Source: Acidimicrobiales bacterium (GTDB lineage: Bacteria; Actinomycetota; Acidimicrobiia; Acidimicrobiales; Iamiaceae). From it: 6,076 nucleotides of DNA. Shown in pieces: positions 5,748 to 6,076 of this stretch. Below the pieces are notes generated by a model. The model saw nothing but the letters and a program-made list of their open reading frames with translations. It had not been told where the DNA came from and made no database searches. The first letter of the stretch is position 1. Each line of letters starts with the position of its first letter. The translations under genes and the position numbers were made by a program. The stretch lies in contig JAGQSI010000116.1 in assembly GCA_020439605.1 (NCBI GenBank), forward strand, positions 1-6,076, written 5' to 3'.

Positions 5748-6076
5748 AGGACCTCTACGAGTTGATCGAGGTAGAGAAGGCGAACCATCCGGTCGTGTGG
5801 CTGTGTGCCAAGTTGAAAGTCTCGCGTGCGTCGTATTACCGGTGGAGAAACCCGAAGGACCCGGGTCCCAGGGCGGTTCGTCATGACATGCTCGTTGAAG
5901 CGATCAAGAGCCGCTATTTGGCGGCGGGAGGCAAAGCTGGGCGTGATCACTTGACCTTGATGTGTAACAACTACGGGATCAAGGTGTCGGTCTCGACAGT
6001 CGGCTTGATCATGCGCTCAGAGCAGCTGCGGGCGATAAGAACCCAGGCATGGCGTAGGACCACCGAAGCGGATCCC
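5714..6076 (+). CDS. IS3-family transposase OrfB, N-terminal part (3' end outside window)
   Basis: The -1 frame relative to orfA is open for 121 codons from the slippage site to the window edge. After a junction segment it reads EDLYELIEVEKANHPV, then VSRASYYRWRNP, the characteristic opening of IS3 OrfB. Next comes an HTH_21-like region (roughly VRHDMLVEAIKSRYLA through YGIKVSVSTVGLIMRSEQL) and AWRRTTEADP, which precedes the rve/DDE integrase core in this family. The usual YGxRR-type motif of HTH_21 is altered to KAGRDHLT. No catalytic Asp/Glu of the DDE triad is in the window, so activity cannot be judged. It is expected to be translated as an OrfAB fusion, the active transposase. Confidence 0.85.

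Larger units (their letters stand above)
5421..6076 (+). mobile_element. IS3-family insertion sequence, left part (right end outside window)
   Basis: The region holds orfA and the beginning of orfB in the -1 frame, the standard IS3 arrangement. The left edge is placed at about 5421, where tgtgagacaggttg begins 33 bases before orfA; IS3 ends usually start with TG. The matching right inverted repeat and any target duplication are beyond the window, so this boundary is tentative. The transposase DDE domain should follow after 6076. Both visible frames are open and the element may be intact. Confidence 0.82.

Noticed and set aside
5657..5950. Minus-strand open frame across the orfA/orfB junction
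   Set aside because: Antisense to clear transposase coding sequence; no domain and no ribosome-binding site.

Overview
The window looks like chromosomal DNA of an actinobacterium, possibly an Acidimicrobiia-like or mycobacteria-related lineage. It is moderately GC-rich by eye. It carries an AidB-type acyl-CoA dehydrogenase, a GH63 glucosylglycerate-hydrolase-like enzyme, a FadA6-like thiolase and a DUF2332 protein, all common in Actinobacteria. Starts include TTG and GTG, and genes are tightly overlapped. Family assignments come from recognising motifs by eye; no database search was run.

Left part (1-2865, plus strand): three genes packed into one translational unit. First is the 3' part of an AidB-like acyl-CoA dehydrogenase whose 5' end lies outside the window. 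It overlaps by 4 nt a complete GH63 glycosidase, very like mycobacterial glucosylglycerate hydrolase. That gene overlaps by 4 nt a small HAD-fold protein. The HAD protein has the YihX-type layout but has lost the catalytic residue of all four HAD motifs, so it is probably a pseudo-phosphatase. This is the most interesting object in the window. The first junction also carries an 18-bp tandem duplication that repeats the weak ribosome-binding site and the TTG start.

Middle part (2858-5332, minus strand): a DUF2332 protein of unknown function is followed 39 nt downstream by a complete FadA6-like thiolase with an intact Cys/His/Cys active site. The thiolase end overlaps the HAD gene tail-to-tail by 8 nt, so there is no intergenic terminator between the two opposing units.

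Right part (about 5421-6076, plus strand): the left end of an IS3-family insertion sequence. It has a full orfA, a likely -1 frameshift site and the start of orfB; the DDE catalytic domain and right end are outside the window. Between the IS and DUF2332 there is a short minus-strand open frame that may be the 3' remnant of a gene interrupted by the IS.

Together the window shows a possible compatible-solute recovery function (glucosylglycerate hydrolysis) linked to acyl-CoA metabolism, next to a second acyl-CoA gene and bounded by a mobile element. No RNA gene, CRISPR array or defence system was seen.
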